The notes under the pieces are model-generated. The model did not search any database, was not told the DNA's origin, and saw only the letters and a list, made by a program, of their open reading frames with translations. Shown one piece after another: positions 37,217 to 46,456 of a stretch of DNA of 64,000 nt; position 1 is the stretch's first letter; each line of letters begins with the position of its first letter. The DNA is from Ga0077555 sp963761475 (GTDB taxonomy: Bacteria; Pseudomonadota; Alphaproteobacteria; Rhizobiales; Hyphomicrobiaceae): NCBI GenBank assembly GCA_963761475.1, contig CAVXGT010000020.1, forward strand, positions 186,001-250,000. Reading direction: 5' to 3'. The position numbers were made by a program, and so were the translations under genes.

Positions 37217-37909
37217 TCAGCCCTTTCGCTTCACCGTGCCGACAACGACACGCGAGGCATCAGGCCCCTTGCGCACCTTGATCGGAGCCTCTCCAGCCCA
37301 CACGATCATGTCAGCGGAAACGCCCGCGAACGCCGCGTTGATCGCCGAGACGTGGTCAGCCGCAAGTTTTCCGACGACCGGCTGTGACGCGGTGAACGTC
37401 CGGCTCGCGAGAACATTACCCGAGCGTTCGGAAACGAGCTTCGCCTGCAACGTCACTCGCGCCACGCTTCCTGTCGGAGTCAGATCGACCTGGAACGCCT
37501 GCAACGACGCCGAGAGACTAAGCTCCGAATTGACCTTGTCGCGGCCATTGCTAATCGCACGAAAGCGATCCGATGCCGACAACGCCTGGATCAGTCTCGA
37601 TTGCACCAGAACCGGCAATCGGTCGCTCCACGATGCACCCGCCAGATAGCTGATCTCACCACTCTGGTGATGCACGACCACCCTGTCGCCATCGAGCGCA
37701 CGAGACGCCGATGGCTCGTTCACCAGCAACTGCAGATCGTGACGGGCGGCCACAGCGCCGACCACCGGCGCCACCGCAGCAACGCTGCCCAGTTCGTAGG
37801 TCTTGGCGGTGTTCGAGGTCGCATCGATCCCGGCAGTGGCGCAGCCTCCAATCAGCAACCCCACACCCAACGAGAGGCCCATGCCGCATCTCGCAAATTT
37901 TGTGGTCAT
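37217..37909 (-). CDS. ABC-type transport auxiliary lipoprotein (Mla/MCE system)
   Basis: A 230-residue lipoprotein. The signal peptide has a basic n-region, hydrophobic core LSLGVGLLIGG and lipobox cysteine (LIGGC, about residue 23). The remainder is an ABC-type transport auxiliary (PqiC-like, DUF330-related) domain with YELG...LLVNEPSASRALDGDRVVVHH and SYLAGASWSDRLPVLVQSRLI. ATG 37909 is preceded by GGGAG at a good distance. It is the last gene of the mlaE-mlaF-mlaD-lipoprotein operon. Such lipoproteins likely sit in the outer membrane or periplasm and accept or deliver lipid for the MCE protein. Confidence 0.88.
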   Translation of the reverse strand: MTTKFARCGMGLSLGVGLLIGGCATAGIDATSNTAKTYELGSVAAVAPVVGAVAARHDLQLLVNEPSASRALDGDRVVVHHQSGEISYLAGASWSDRLPVLVQSRLIQALSASDRFRAISNGRDKVNSELSLSASLQAFQVDLTPTGSVARVTLQAKLVSERSGNVLASRTFTASQPVVGKLAADHVSAINAAFAGVSADMIVWAGEAPIKVRKGPDASRVVVGTVKRKG

Positions 37910-37968
37910 CGCAACTCCCATTCTTCAACCGCTCTCGAACGCATGCCACGCCACCCAGCCGCTAGCGC

Positions 37969-38913
37969 TCAGTTCGGCTTGTATTCGCGCACCGACGTAT
38001 CGCCCCAGATCAGGCTCTTGGGATCACGTTCGAACCGTATGACCAGCCGATCTAGGCTCTGCGCCGCACGTCGGCCATCCTTGGCCAGCAACTCGATCTC
38101 TTGCAGGCTGCGACGCGCCACCACCGCCAGTTGGTCGGCATTTCCGCCAATGGTCCGGTCGAGCTTCTCGGCCGCCCCGCGCAACGCAACCAGAGCCTTC
38201 TGCGCCTGATTGACGATCGACTTGTCGCCATTGAAGAGATCGCCGTCGACCTTGCCGATCATGCCGTTCAACTGCTGGGCCGACGTCCGAAAGTTGTCGG
38301 TGATCGCGCGCATGTTCTGCAGCGTCGCCCCGAACTGGTCCTTGTTGGCGGCAAGCACGTCGGTGAAGGCCTTCATCCCCGTCATGGATTCACGCAGCAG
38401 TTTCTCGTTGCTGGTCACGAGATCGTTCAGCCGCACGAAAAGGCTGTTCACATTGGCAAGAATCTCCGGCATCGCATCCATCAGCGAGCCGGCCATGACC
38501 GGCTTGGCCGCGATCTCGGCCGGTGCCCCCGGGGTAGCCGCCGTCAGCACTGGTGAGGCTGGATCTCCAGCACTGATCTGCACAGCCGAAAGGCCGGTGA
38601 TTCCAACCTGCGTGAGACTGGCCTGCAAGTCGACGCGCACCGGCACACCCTTCTGCAAGCGCAGGCCAACCGCCACTTTCCGGCTGTCGGCGGCGTAAAT
38701 CTTGATGTTTTCGACCGTACCGACCTTGATGCCGTTGAACAGCACGTTCGAACCGGGCGCCAAGCCCGCGACCGAGCCTCCGAAGAGAACGGTGTAGGGC
38801 TCACCCGCGCCGCCTAGCCCACGGTCGACGGACCAGCGCACGAACCCCAGCCCCGCCAGCACGAGAGCAATGGCGAACAGTCCGACGACCAGATGATGTG
38901 CCCGGGTTTCCAT
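37969..38913 (-). CDS. MCE-domain lipid-binding protein (MlaD-like)
   Basis: 314 residues. An N-terminal membrane anchor (HHLVVGLFAIALVLAGLGFV) is followed by one MCE domain (YTVLFGGSVAGLAPGSNVLFNGIKVGTVENI ... VQISAGD). A long helical C-terminal tail with heptad-like spacing runs from NVNSLFVRLNDLV to IELLAKDGRR. MlaD-like proteins form the periplasmic hexameric ring that moves phospholipid between membranes. It lies 10 bp from the mlaF stop and 60 bp before the lipoprotein gene. Confidence 0.92.
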   Translation of the reverse strand: METRAHHLVVGLFAIALVLAGLGFVRWSVDRGLGGAGEPYTVLFGGSVAGLAPGSNVLFNGIKVGTVENIKIYAADSRKVAVGLRLQKGVPVRVDLQASLTQVGITGLSAVQISAGDPASPVLTAATPGAPAEIAAKPVMAGSLMDAMPEILANVNSLFVRLNDLVTSNEKLLRESMTGMKAFTDVLAANKDQFGATLQNMRAITDNFRTSAQQLNGMIGKVDGDLFNGDKSIVNQAQKALVALRGAAEKLDRTIGGNADQLAVVARRSLQEIELLAKDGRRAAQSLDRLVIRFERDPKSLIWGDTSVREYKPN

Positions 38914-38922
38914 ACTTTTCCT

Positions 38923-39763
38923 TTACGAGATGGCCATCCCGGCCATCGGTCCGAGCCGCCGCCCCCGCTCGCCCTGGAAGTAGTCCTTGATCCAGGGATG
39001 CGAGGGCGCTAGTCTGCAGTGCGGCGGGCGATCCTGTCTGGTAGATGCGCTTTTCCGCCAGCACCGCCACGCGATCGCAAATCGCAAACAGGCTGTCGAG
39101 GTCGTGCGTGACCATGTAGACGGTCAGGCCGAGCGTACGCTGCAGCCGACGGATCAGATCGTCGAAAGCTGTCGCGCCGATCGGATCGAGCCCCGCAGTC
39201 GGCTCGTCCAGGAACACAATCTCCGGATCAAGCGCCAGCGCTCGCGCCAACCCCGCCCGTTTTGCGCATGCCACCGGACAGCTCCGACGGCAGCTTGTGG
39301 GCGGCAACCGGCGGCAGGCCGACCATCGCCAGCTTCAGGTGCGCAAGCTCGTCCATCGTCGCGCGCGACAGCGACAGGTGCTCGCGCATGGGAACCTGGA
39401 TGTTCTGCAGCACCGTCAACGCGCCGAACAACGCACCATCCTGGAACAGGATCGCCCCACCGTCGCTCGATGCTCGCGCGCGCCTGCGCCGGCAGCCGCT
39501 CCATATTCTGCCCGAACACTTCGATGCGCCCACCCTGATAGGACTCGAGCCCCGTGATGCAGCGCAACAGCACCGACTTCCCCTGCCCGGACCCGCCGAC
39601 CACACCGAGTACTTCTCCGCGAACGAGATCGAGATCGAGGCCGTCATAGAGCGACTTGGCGCCCGAACCTTTTGACGATTCCACGCACGCGAATGACCGC
39701 GTCGTTTGGCGCCTCGTCCTGCGTGAGCGCCGGCTCGACAAGCCGGTCCATGATCTCAGTCAT
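38923..39763 (-). pseudogene. MlaF-like ABC ATPase, four frameshifts
   Basis: The full ATPase can be read from ATG 39763 (MTEIMDRLVEPALTQDE) to TAA at 38923, about 278 residues, only by jumping frame four times. The jumps are near 39672 (RFG to AKSLYDGLDLDL), 39462 (IERRW to AILFQDGALFG), 39262 (SGGMRK to RAGLARALALDP) and 39012 (ALQTSA to SHPWIKDYFQGE). Each needs deletion of one base, in GGG, GGGG, AAAA and CCC of the coding strand. All motifs survive: Walker A VGGSGQGKSV, signature LSGGMRKR, Walker B IVFLDEPTAGLDP and H-loop MVTHDLDS. Length after correction is divisible by three. The preserved sequence argues for sequence error. Confidence 0.85.
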
Positions 39764-39767
39764 GGCG

Positions 39768-40934
39768 CTAAACTCCTATCGACACGAGGAACATGGCGAA
39801 CAGGGCGCCGAGCACGATGACCAGGAAGATGGCTTTCACCACCGCAGCCGTGACGTGGCGCCCGAGCGACTCCGCACTGCCCGCGACCTTGAGCCCCTCC
39901 GAGCACCCGATCAGCCCGATCACCAGCGCCGCAAATGGCGTCTTGATCATGCCGGCAAGGAAATGCCGCGGCTCGGCTGCCGCCTGGATGCGCTCGAGAA
40001 AGGTCGGCAAGCGACTGATCGAGATAGAACACTGCGACCGCACCGCCACCAGCCAGGCACATCATGTCGCCGACGAACGTCAGCAGCGGCAACGCGATCA
40101 GCAGCGCCATGCATGCGCGGCACCACCAGTGTCTCGACGGGATCGATGCCCATCGTCCGCATCGCCGCGATTTCCTCGCGCATCTTCATCGAGCCGATCT
40201 CGGCCGTGAAGGCCGACGCCGATCGGCCCGCCACCATGACGGCCGTCAGCAGCACACCCGATTTCGCGCAGTGCCAGCACCGCCAGCATGCTCGCCGCAT
40301 AGGGCTCGGCGCCGTAGGTCGCAAGCTGCAGCGCACCCTGCTGCATGACGACAGCGCCGATCAGGAAGCAGATCAGCGCGATGATCGGTGCAGCCCGGAG
40401 CCCCGCATGCTCCAGATGGTGGGCGAAGGCAGTCCAGCGGAACCGCGCCTGCCACGTCAATGTGCGGGCGAGTGCAGTCAGGAAGACACCGAGAAAACCC
40501 GCGATATCAACTACCTCGCGGCCTGCCGCAGCGGCCCGCGCTACACCTTGACGTAACGAATGGGATAGCCGCGGCGCCCCGCCCTGCTCATCGCGCTCGA
40601 CCGCACCGCTCCGCGCAACTTCATCGACCAGCGCCTGGTACTCCGGCCTGAGACCGACAACCGTCGCCTCGCAACCCCGCGCAGCAAGCGTCCGGCTCAC
40701 GCGATCGACAAGCCAGGCCCCCGCTGTATCGAGGCCACTCAGTCCCGTGAAATCGAGCTGCGCCTGCGCCGGCAGCCGCCTTTCTGAGAGGGGAACCAAT
40801 TTTGCAAAACGCGCCTCGAGTGCCGCCAGCGACGAGATGGTCCAGGCGCCATGGGCCGACAGGCGCATACCCTCTGCATCACCGCCCCGGTTGAAGCTAG
40901 GTGCAGCGTGTGCAGGAACAGTATGCCCAGTCAT
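39768..40934 (-). pseudogene. STAS-MlaE fusion permease, three frameshifts
   Basis: Starts at ATG 40934 (MTGHTVPAHAAPSF) with a STAS-like domain (LDFTGLSGLDTAGAWLVDRV, about residues 55-75). This is fused to an MlaE permease: PIIALICFLIGAVVMQQGAL, GVLLTAVMVAGRSASAF, AMRTMGIDPVETLVVPRM, ALLIALPLLTFVGDMM, ending ALFAMFLVSIGV at 39768. Frame jumps occur near 40258 (one extra G in GGG), 40112 and 40030, each one inserted base. The corrected length, about 387 residues, is normal for STAS-MlaE proteins. It is first in the operon; five bases separate its stop from the mlaF ATG, with GGAG before it. Confidence 0.85.
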
Positions 40935-41093
40935 CGCCGAGGTCACATGAAGTCCGATCGTTATTGAAGTGGCAAGAGTGACAGAGCTTGAACCAACAGC
41001 ACATTTTCCGAGTCGAGGCCAAACTTGCCCGCACCTCGTCCACCGGCTTCTGCCGTGCTTCCAAAATCCCCTCGAATCGGTTATAATATCACA

Positions 41094-41876
41094 ATGGACA
41101 ACAGAGCCGGCATTATCCGCCCGCATATGCTTGCGACGGCGGCGTTTTTTTGGCTTGGCATCTCCGTTCCAGCCACCGCGCGGACGCTCGCCTTCGATAT
41201 CGACGTCGGCCTCGGTGTCGCGCTGAAACCCGCTTGGGAGGGTGCCGGTCGCCACGACGTTGGCGCCTACCCGATCTTCAAGCTGCATGCCCTGAACCTC
41301 TTGGGCCTGATCAATATCTCCGGGCCCGAGGCAGGCTTCTCCGTTTCTCCGTCATTTGGCCTGACGGCTGAGCGCAAAGCCTCATCTGATCCAATTCTGC
41401 GTGGCCTCGGCGATGTCGATCGCGCCTTCGAGGTGGGCCCCCGGCTGAGCTACCGCTGGCAGCATGCTCGCGCCTTCCTCGAGTTACGCCATGGCTTTGG
41501 CGGTCATGACGGCTGGGTCGGCCAGCTCGGCGCCGACGTCATCTGGCAGGCTGCCACCAACCTCAGTATCGAGGCCGGGCCGCGGCTTGGATTTGCCGAC
41601 GACGCCTATATGCAGACCTATTTCGCAATAACGCCGCAGCAAGCGGCCGCGTCGGGTTATCAAACACACGCTGCCGACGCCGGCATCAAGAACGCCGGCC
41701 TCAAAGTCGAAGCGCGCTATCAGCTCTCCAACCGGTGGGCGATGGTGGGTAAGCTCGAATACCAGCGCTTGATCGGTGACGCCGGCGATTCTCCGATTGT
41801 CACCGCGGGTTCCCCCGACCAGCTCACGGTTGGCCTGGGTCTCACCACCCGCCTGCAATGGTCATCGCAGCGCTAG
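41094..41876 (+). CDS. MipA/OmpV-family outer membrane protein
   Basis: A 260-residue exported beta-barrel protein. A signal peptide (HMLATAAFFWLGISVPATARA-like, about residues 12-31) is followed by alternating amphipathic strands with glycine turns (DIDVGLGVALKPAW, VGPRLSYRWQHARAFLELRHGFGG, IEAGPRLGFADDAYMQTYF, KNAGLKVEARYQLSNRWAM) and a C-terminus LTVGLGLTTRLQWSSQR. Family members scaffold murein enzymes or act as porin-like proteins. ATG 41094 (MDNRAGII) is chosen because the signal peptide follows it. It is divergent from the mlaE operon, which is also concerned with the envelope. Confidence 0.85.
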   Translation: MDNRAGIIRPHMLATAAFFWLGISVPATARTLAFDIDVGLGVALKPAWEGAGRHDVGAYPIFKLHALNLLGLINISGPEAGFSVSPSFGLTAERKASSDPILRGLGDVDRAFEVGPRLSYRWQHARAFLELRHGFGGHDGWVGQLGADVIWQAATNLSIEAGPRLGFADDAYMQTYFAITPQQAAASGYQTHAADAGIKNAGLKVEARYQLSNRWAMVGKLEYQRLIGDAGDSPIVTAGSPDQLTVGLGLTTRLQWSSQR

Positions 41877-42085
41877 CCTGATGCGCTGAAGTGGAAGCAC
41901 ACTCGCTTCCGCAGCAGACGTGAATCAAGCTCTGCAGCAAAGCGAACGCGTAACAGTTATGCGCGGTTCTCCGGCAATTGCACCGCGGAACAAGACGAAC
42001 CCCATCGCCAATTCCACCAGACTGCGCATGCGAAAAGCCCGCCACCGCGGCCCGCCGCTTGGCGGCGCCCCTTGCGGTGAGCGAA

Positions 42086-42105
42086 GCGCTGCCCATTGGC
42101 AGCGC
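42086..42105. terminator. Hairpin between convergent mipA-like and tamB genes
   Basis: A perfect 8-bp stem with a 4-base loop (GCGCTGCC-CATT-GGCAGCGC). A second hairpin-forming stretch lies just before it at about 42054-42070 (CCGCC...GGCGG). It lies in the roughly 250-bp gap where the mipA-like gene and tamB converge. There is no T-tract on either side, so it may be a bidirectional attenuating or repeat structure rather than a classical terminator. Confidence 0.4.
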
Positions 42106-42130
42106 GAGACGCGCCGTGAGCGAGAAAAAC

Positions 42131-45100
42131 CTAATAATTCCACTCGACACCGATCCCCAGCTTGCTGTTGCCATCGCTGCCCGCCTCGCCGCGGGCCTTG
42201 ACATGCTTGGTGATGTCGAGGTCGATGACCACACGGCTGGCGTTGGTGCCGACGTTCTGCTGCACCCCGACATAGAGCTGGTCACTGAGATTGCTGCCGG
42301 CCGAAACCGCCGCATTCCCCTTCGCATCTGTCGTGACATCAAGCCGGTCGACACCGATCGACTTGCGCAACCCGTCGATCATGCCAGGCCCACTCGTCAG
42401 GCCACCGAGCCGGTCGACTTCGGTCGCAAGCTGCGCAATCTGCAAGGGGGATAGCCGCGTCAACGCCTTGTTGAACAACAACCGGGCCAGGATCTCATCC
42501 TCAGGCAGGCTTGGCGATGAGGCGAAACTGAGTTTGGGAGCCGAAGCCCGACCCGCAAGCATCACCGAAATCGTCACACCATCGGCTTCGCTGGTGGCTT
42601 CCAGATCGAGCACTGGATCGAGTTGGCCGGCAAACCCGATGGTGCCTCGCGATAGCGCCAGACGGCGCCCGAGCAAAGTCATGCTGCCTCGCCTCAGCCG
42701 GAATTGTCCGTTTGCCAGCGGCTTTGCCGATGACCCCGTCAAATGCAGATCGCCACTCAACTCTGCATCCACCCCCCGTCCCCGAACAAAGAACTGGCCA
42801 GGCGAAACCACCTTGACGTCGATCCCGACGGCAACTTCCGGCCCGTCGCGCACCTCGGCGTCGTCAAGGCCAAGCGTCTGGCGCGCATCCGGCGACAGCC
42901 CCACATGCCTGATGTCGAGATCGGCGATCGAGCGCGGCAATTGCTCGGGGATCGTCACATCGACACGACCAAGCCTGAGCGTGCCGCTCACCGACGGCGA
43001 TCGCGCCAGCGGCCCCGTGATATCGACACCACCATCGACCAGTCCCGCCAACATGGTCTTGTCGTCGAAGCGAACGTCCTTGGCCTCGATACGCAGCGAG
43101 GCCGGTAAGCCGCGTTCGGGATCCAGATCGACTTGACCGCGACCTGTGATACGCCCGCCCGAGCGGGTCAGCGCTTCCAACTTGTCGATCGCGATGCCGT
43201 CGCCGACGAGCCGTGCCGCCAATCGGATATCATGCAAACGAAGTCCGGTCGCATCATCCTTGATGCTGCCACCTTCAAGACCAATCGAGCCCGCAAGCGC
43301 CGGTCGTGCCAGCGCTCCCGAGGCCGCCACTTGCACACGCACTAGACCGGTGCCCCGCGTTCCTCGCTCGGCCAGAGGCGCCAGCAGCGCGGCGAGTGGC
43401 ACATCACCCTTGCCGCGCATATCGAGGGCATTGGCTTGGCCGGGGCGCACTTGCCCGTTGAATCCAAAGTTCAGGCCGTCTCGGCCACTGACCTTGCCTG
43501 TTGCAATAAGTGTATTCGCCGCCCAGTTGCCTTGCGCAGCAATGACGACAGGCGCGATCCCAGCCTGCTGCAGGCTGCTGGCGCTCGCATCCGTCCAGGT
43601 GAGGTCATAGCCCAAGCGCGGCATCGACGCCGGCCCACTGACACCGATCCGTCCGCCGAGCTTCCCCGCAAGCCCGAGTTCCGGCGCCAGCACTCCGATG
43701 ACGCGCGCAGGCAGTGCCGCAATCTCGATCCGCAATTGACTGTCACGGTCCGAAGCCTGGCCCGTGATCGCGATCCGGCCGCCATCTGCGGCAAGTTCGA
43801 TGCCGTCCGTTCGCACCGTGCGGGTCGCCGTGTCGAGCATCATCTTGGCCGACCGCGTCAGACGCAGCGCCGCACCCGACCAGTTGACTTCGCCTTGCGT
43901 CGCCGAAACCTCCACCGCATTGCTGCGCGCCACAGCCCTCGCCACGAGGCTTAGCGTTCCCTGTGCCGCGCGCGCATCAAGCCTCGCCGTGATCCCATCC
44001 TCGCCAGTCCGGCGCGTCATCTCGAGGGTCGTCCGCGAAAGTGCGAGTTCACCGAGAACAGCTCTCCTGAGCGTCAGATTGGAGGTCAGGTTGCCCGTTC
44101 CAAGCGAACCGTCCAGCGCGCCCGAGAGATCCATCCCCTCGATCCTAACCCGGTCGGCAACAACACCACTGGCTTGACCTGTGAGTTGCAGTACCTTGCG
44201 CCCGCCGCGAGACACACTTGCAATTTTCACGGAGCCTTGGCCGCGGAGAGGTAGCCCCGCCATGCGTGAGAAATCTTCCAGCGCCGCAAGCTTGGCTTGC
44301 AGTTCTCCCGACACCAAGCCACCGGGTTCGACCTTGAGGCCGCCCGTGATTCGGTTGCGTCCAAAACCGATGTCGACATTCGAAACTTGCGGCAGGCCGC
44401 CTGCGGCAAGACCAAGCGAGAATTGACCCGCCCCTCTGAGACCGTCGTGACCGAGATCGACGGCAATCTTCGCCATCGGCGCGTCAGTCGTCCCCGACAG
44501 GTCCGCCGTGACCGTCGCAGGATCGATCCGCCGCTCGCGCCATGTCAAGGTCTGCCCCGCTAGCACCAGCCGGCCATCAATGCGCCTGCCAGATGTCTCA
44601 AGGTCCCCTTTGAGATGCAGCCCCCCGCCCACGTGCATGCGCGCGCGCTCGAGTTCCGCCACCGTGACGTCGAGTGACAGCTTCGCGCCCGCTGTTCCTG
44701 CCGTACCGGCAAAGTTGCCGGCAAGACCTTGCCCCGAAAGCCTTCCCTCCCCGAGCGTCACGCTGCCGTCAGCACGGACTCCGACATCGGCAGCAAGCTT
44801 CGCCCCGCTCTTGATCAACTCGTCGAGTGCACCGATCCCGGTCTTGCCATTCTCGAGCAAAGCCTCGATGCGCCCGCTCGATGCCCCCCCGTCGACACTG
44901 GCCCGCCCCCGTGCCTCCACGATCAGACGCCCACCGAGCGCCTGCCCCGCAAGATCCGAGAACGCTGCAAGATCGCTGATCGTGCAGCGCGCCTCCCCCT
45001 CCACTTGACCGCCTTTCACAAGGCCGCTCGCAACCGCGCTCAACGCCCCTGCCGTCACGGTCAATCGCTCGACGACCACGCGATCGGTTGTGCTGTGCCC

Positions 45101-46456
45101 CAGAAGTTTTGCCGCGACACTGGACCCCACAGCACGGCTGATGGCGGGATCGCTGGCATTGATACCTTCGCCGACGACCTCGAGTTGCCCGTTGTCGACC
45201 ACAGCCCACGTCTTGTCGAACGGCGCCGGCTGGAAGCCCGAGCCCGACATCACGAGTCGCGCCATCCTGACTTGCGCACTTGCCAGTTCGCTGGCCTCCG
45301 CGCTGAAACGAACCGACCTGTCGGCAGCCTTCGCCTCGAGCACAACGCGCGCCATCCCTTTGCGGAGCACCACTGCCTCTCCGCCAAACGGCAGCCGCAC
45401 CACGCCGCCATCATCGCGTCCGAGCGCCAGCGTCGCCTCTCCGTGCACGAACCGCCGGCCGAGGTCGGCCACACCTGTCACCTCGAGCCGCAGCGCCTCG
45501 GATGTCACCAGGCCTTCCCTGACCACCAAATGTTCGGTCTCGGTGTAGTGGCCGGCCAGGCGCACGGTCACCCGGCCGGCGGCGAGGTCGCGCACCCCCG
45601 CCGGTGCGAGTGCTGCCGGCTCACCATGCAACGCAAGCGAAAACGCATGTCCCTTGTCCTGCAGGCCAATTGTGATCTCGCCGTCGAGCCGCGCCCGCGG
45701 TCCGCCATCGATCGCCACCACGCCGCGCCAGTCGTCGAGCCCACCATCACCCCTGACGGACGCCGACATCGCCGGACGGTCGGGAAGTTGCAGCACCGCT
45801 GCGAGCAGACCGTCAGGCGCCTCGTTTGCAGAAATATCGAGCCTGAGCCGTCGCCGAGCCGGCGCGAAATGCACTTGCGCCTTGGCCACTCCGTCGCGGC
45901 CATCGATACGCATAACCGCGATGTCGGCTTCAAGACCCTCTTCGGGGTTCGCCGCTTGCACACGCGCCGTGGCCTTGAGGCGCGCAGGCATTCCTAGAAC
46001 TTCGGCCGCGAGGTGCAGATCATCGACACGCGCCTCTCCGAGCGTCATCGGCAAGACTTCCACAAGGGAACGACCGGACGTCTGATGCCGCGAGCCTACC
46101 GACGGCGGCACATCCGGCTGGCGTCGCATGTGCGCCTTCTCGACGATCAGTTTCGCAACCTCGATTCGCCCCAGCACCGCCGCAAGCGGCCGCCACCGAT
46201 ATGAGACGCCCTCGAGTCTGAGCCAGACCCCACGCGCATCACCGACCTCGATCCACGCCAGTCGGCCGGCCGAAAACAGCGAACCCTCGAATCCGCCGAT
46301 CACAACACGCGCACCCGGCGCAGACGCCAAGCGAGCCGCAGTATCCAGCAGCAGCCTCTGGCCGGGCCCCGTGGCCAACGTCAAAACCGTCAGCACCAGC
46401 CCGCACACGAAAATCGCGCCGGTCCACGCCGCATATCTGGCAAACCGCGCCCTCAT
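42131..46456 (-). CDS. tamB: Translocation and assembly module subunit TamB
   Basis: A 1441-residue inner-membrane-anchored periplasmic protein. An N-terminal helix (AAWTGAIFVCGLVLTVLTLA) is followed by more than a thousand residues of repetitive beta strands (AsmA/TamB-like beta-taco). The DUF490 domain ends the protein (LFNKALTRLSPLQIAQLATEV ... SDQLYVGVQQNVGTNASRV ... GIGVEWNY with a terminal aromatic residue). It works with TamA to insert outer-membrane proteins or move phospholipid. The start overlaps the tamA stop by one base (ATGA-type junction), so the pair is translationally coupled. The frame is intact over 4.3 kb. Confidence 0.95.
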   Translation of the reverse strand: MRARFARYAAWTGAIFVCGLVLTVLTLATGPGQRLLLDTAARLASAPGARVVIGGFEGSLFSAGRLAWIEVGDARGVWLRLEGVSYRWRPLAAVLGRIEVAKLIVEKAHMRRQPDVPPSVGSRHQTSGRSLVEVLPMTLGEARVDDLHLAAEVLGMPARLKATARVQAANPEEGLEADIAVMRIDGRDGVAKAQVHFAPARRRLRLDISANEAPDGLLAAVLQLPDRPAMSASVRGDGGLDDWRGVVAIDGGPRARLDGEITIGLQDKGHAFSLALHGEPAALAPAGVRDLAAGRVTVRLAGHYTETEHLVVREGLVTSEALRLEVTGVADLGRRFVHGEATLALGRDDGGVVRLPFGGEAVVLRKGMARVVLEAKAADRSVRFSAEASELASAQVRMARLVMSGSGFQPAPFDKTWAVVDNGQLEVVGEGINASDPAISRAVGSSVAAKLLGHSTTDRVVVERLTVTAGALSAVASGLVKGGQVEGEARCTISDLAAFSDLAGQALGGRLIVEARGRASVDGGASSGRIEALLENGKTGIGALDELIKSGAKLAADVGVRADGSVTLGEGRLSGQGLAGNFAGTAGTAGAKLSLDVTVAELERARMHVGGGLHLKGDLETSGRRIDGRLVLAGQTLTWRERRIDPATVTADLSGTTDAPMAKIAVDLGHDGLRGAGQFSLGLAAGGLPQVSNVDIGFGRNRITGGLKVEPGGLVSGELQAKLAALEDFSRMAGLPLRGQGSVKIASVSRGGRKVLQLTGQASGVVADRVRIEGMDLSGALDGSLGTGNLTSNLTLRRAVLGELALSRTTLEMTRRTGEDGITARLDARAAQGTLSLVARAVARSNAVEVSATQGEVNWSGAALRLTRSAKMMLDTATRTVRTDGIELAADGGRIAITGQASDRDSQLRIEIAALPARVIGVLAPELGLAGKLGGRIGVSGPASMPRLGYDLTWTDASASSLQQAGIAPVVIAAQGNWAANTLIATGKVSGRDGLNFGFNGQVRPGQANALDMRGKGDVPLAALLAPLAERGTRGTGLVRVQVAASGALARPALAGSIGLEGGSIKDDATGLRLHDIRLAARLVGDGIAIDKLEALTRSGGRITGRGQVDLDPERGLPASLRIEAKDVRFDDKTMLAGLVDGGVDITGPLARSPSVSGTLRLGRVDVTIPEQLPRSIADLDIRHVGLSPDARQTLGLDDAEVRDGPEVAVGIDVKVVSPGQFFVRGRGVDAELSGDLHLTGSSAKPLANGQFRLRRGSMTLLGRRLALSRGTIGFAGQLDPVLDLEATSEADGVTISVMLAGRASAPKLSFASSPSLPEDEILARLLFNKALTRLSPLQIAQLATEVDRLGGLTSGPGMIDGLRKSIGVDRLDVTTDAKGNAAVSAGSNLSDQLYVGVQQNVGTNASRVVIDLDITKHVKARGEAGSDGNSKLGIGVEWNY

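Noticed and set aside
42040..42110. REP-type repeat or attachment site between mipA-like and tamB genes
   Set aside because: Two GC hairpins are present but no second copy of the sequence was found in the window, so only a hairpin is reported.
44729..45997. 422-codon plus-strand open frame inside tamB
   Set aside because: Antisense to the continuous 1441-residue tamB frame; no motif.
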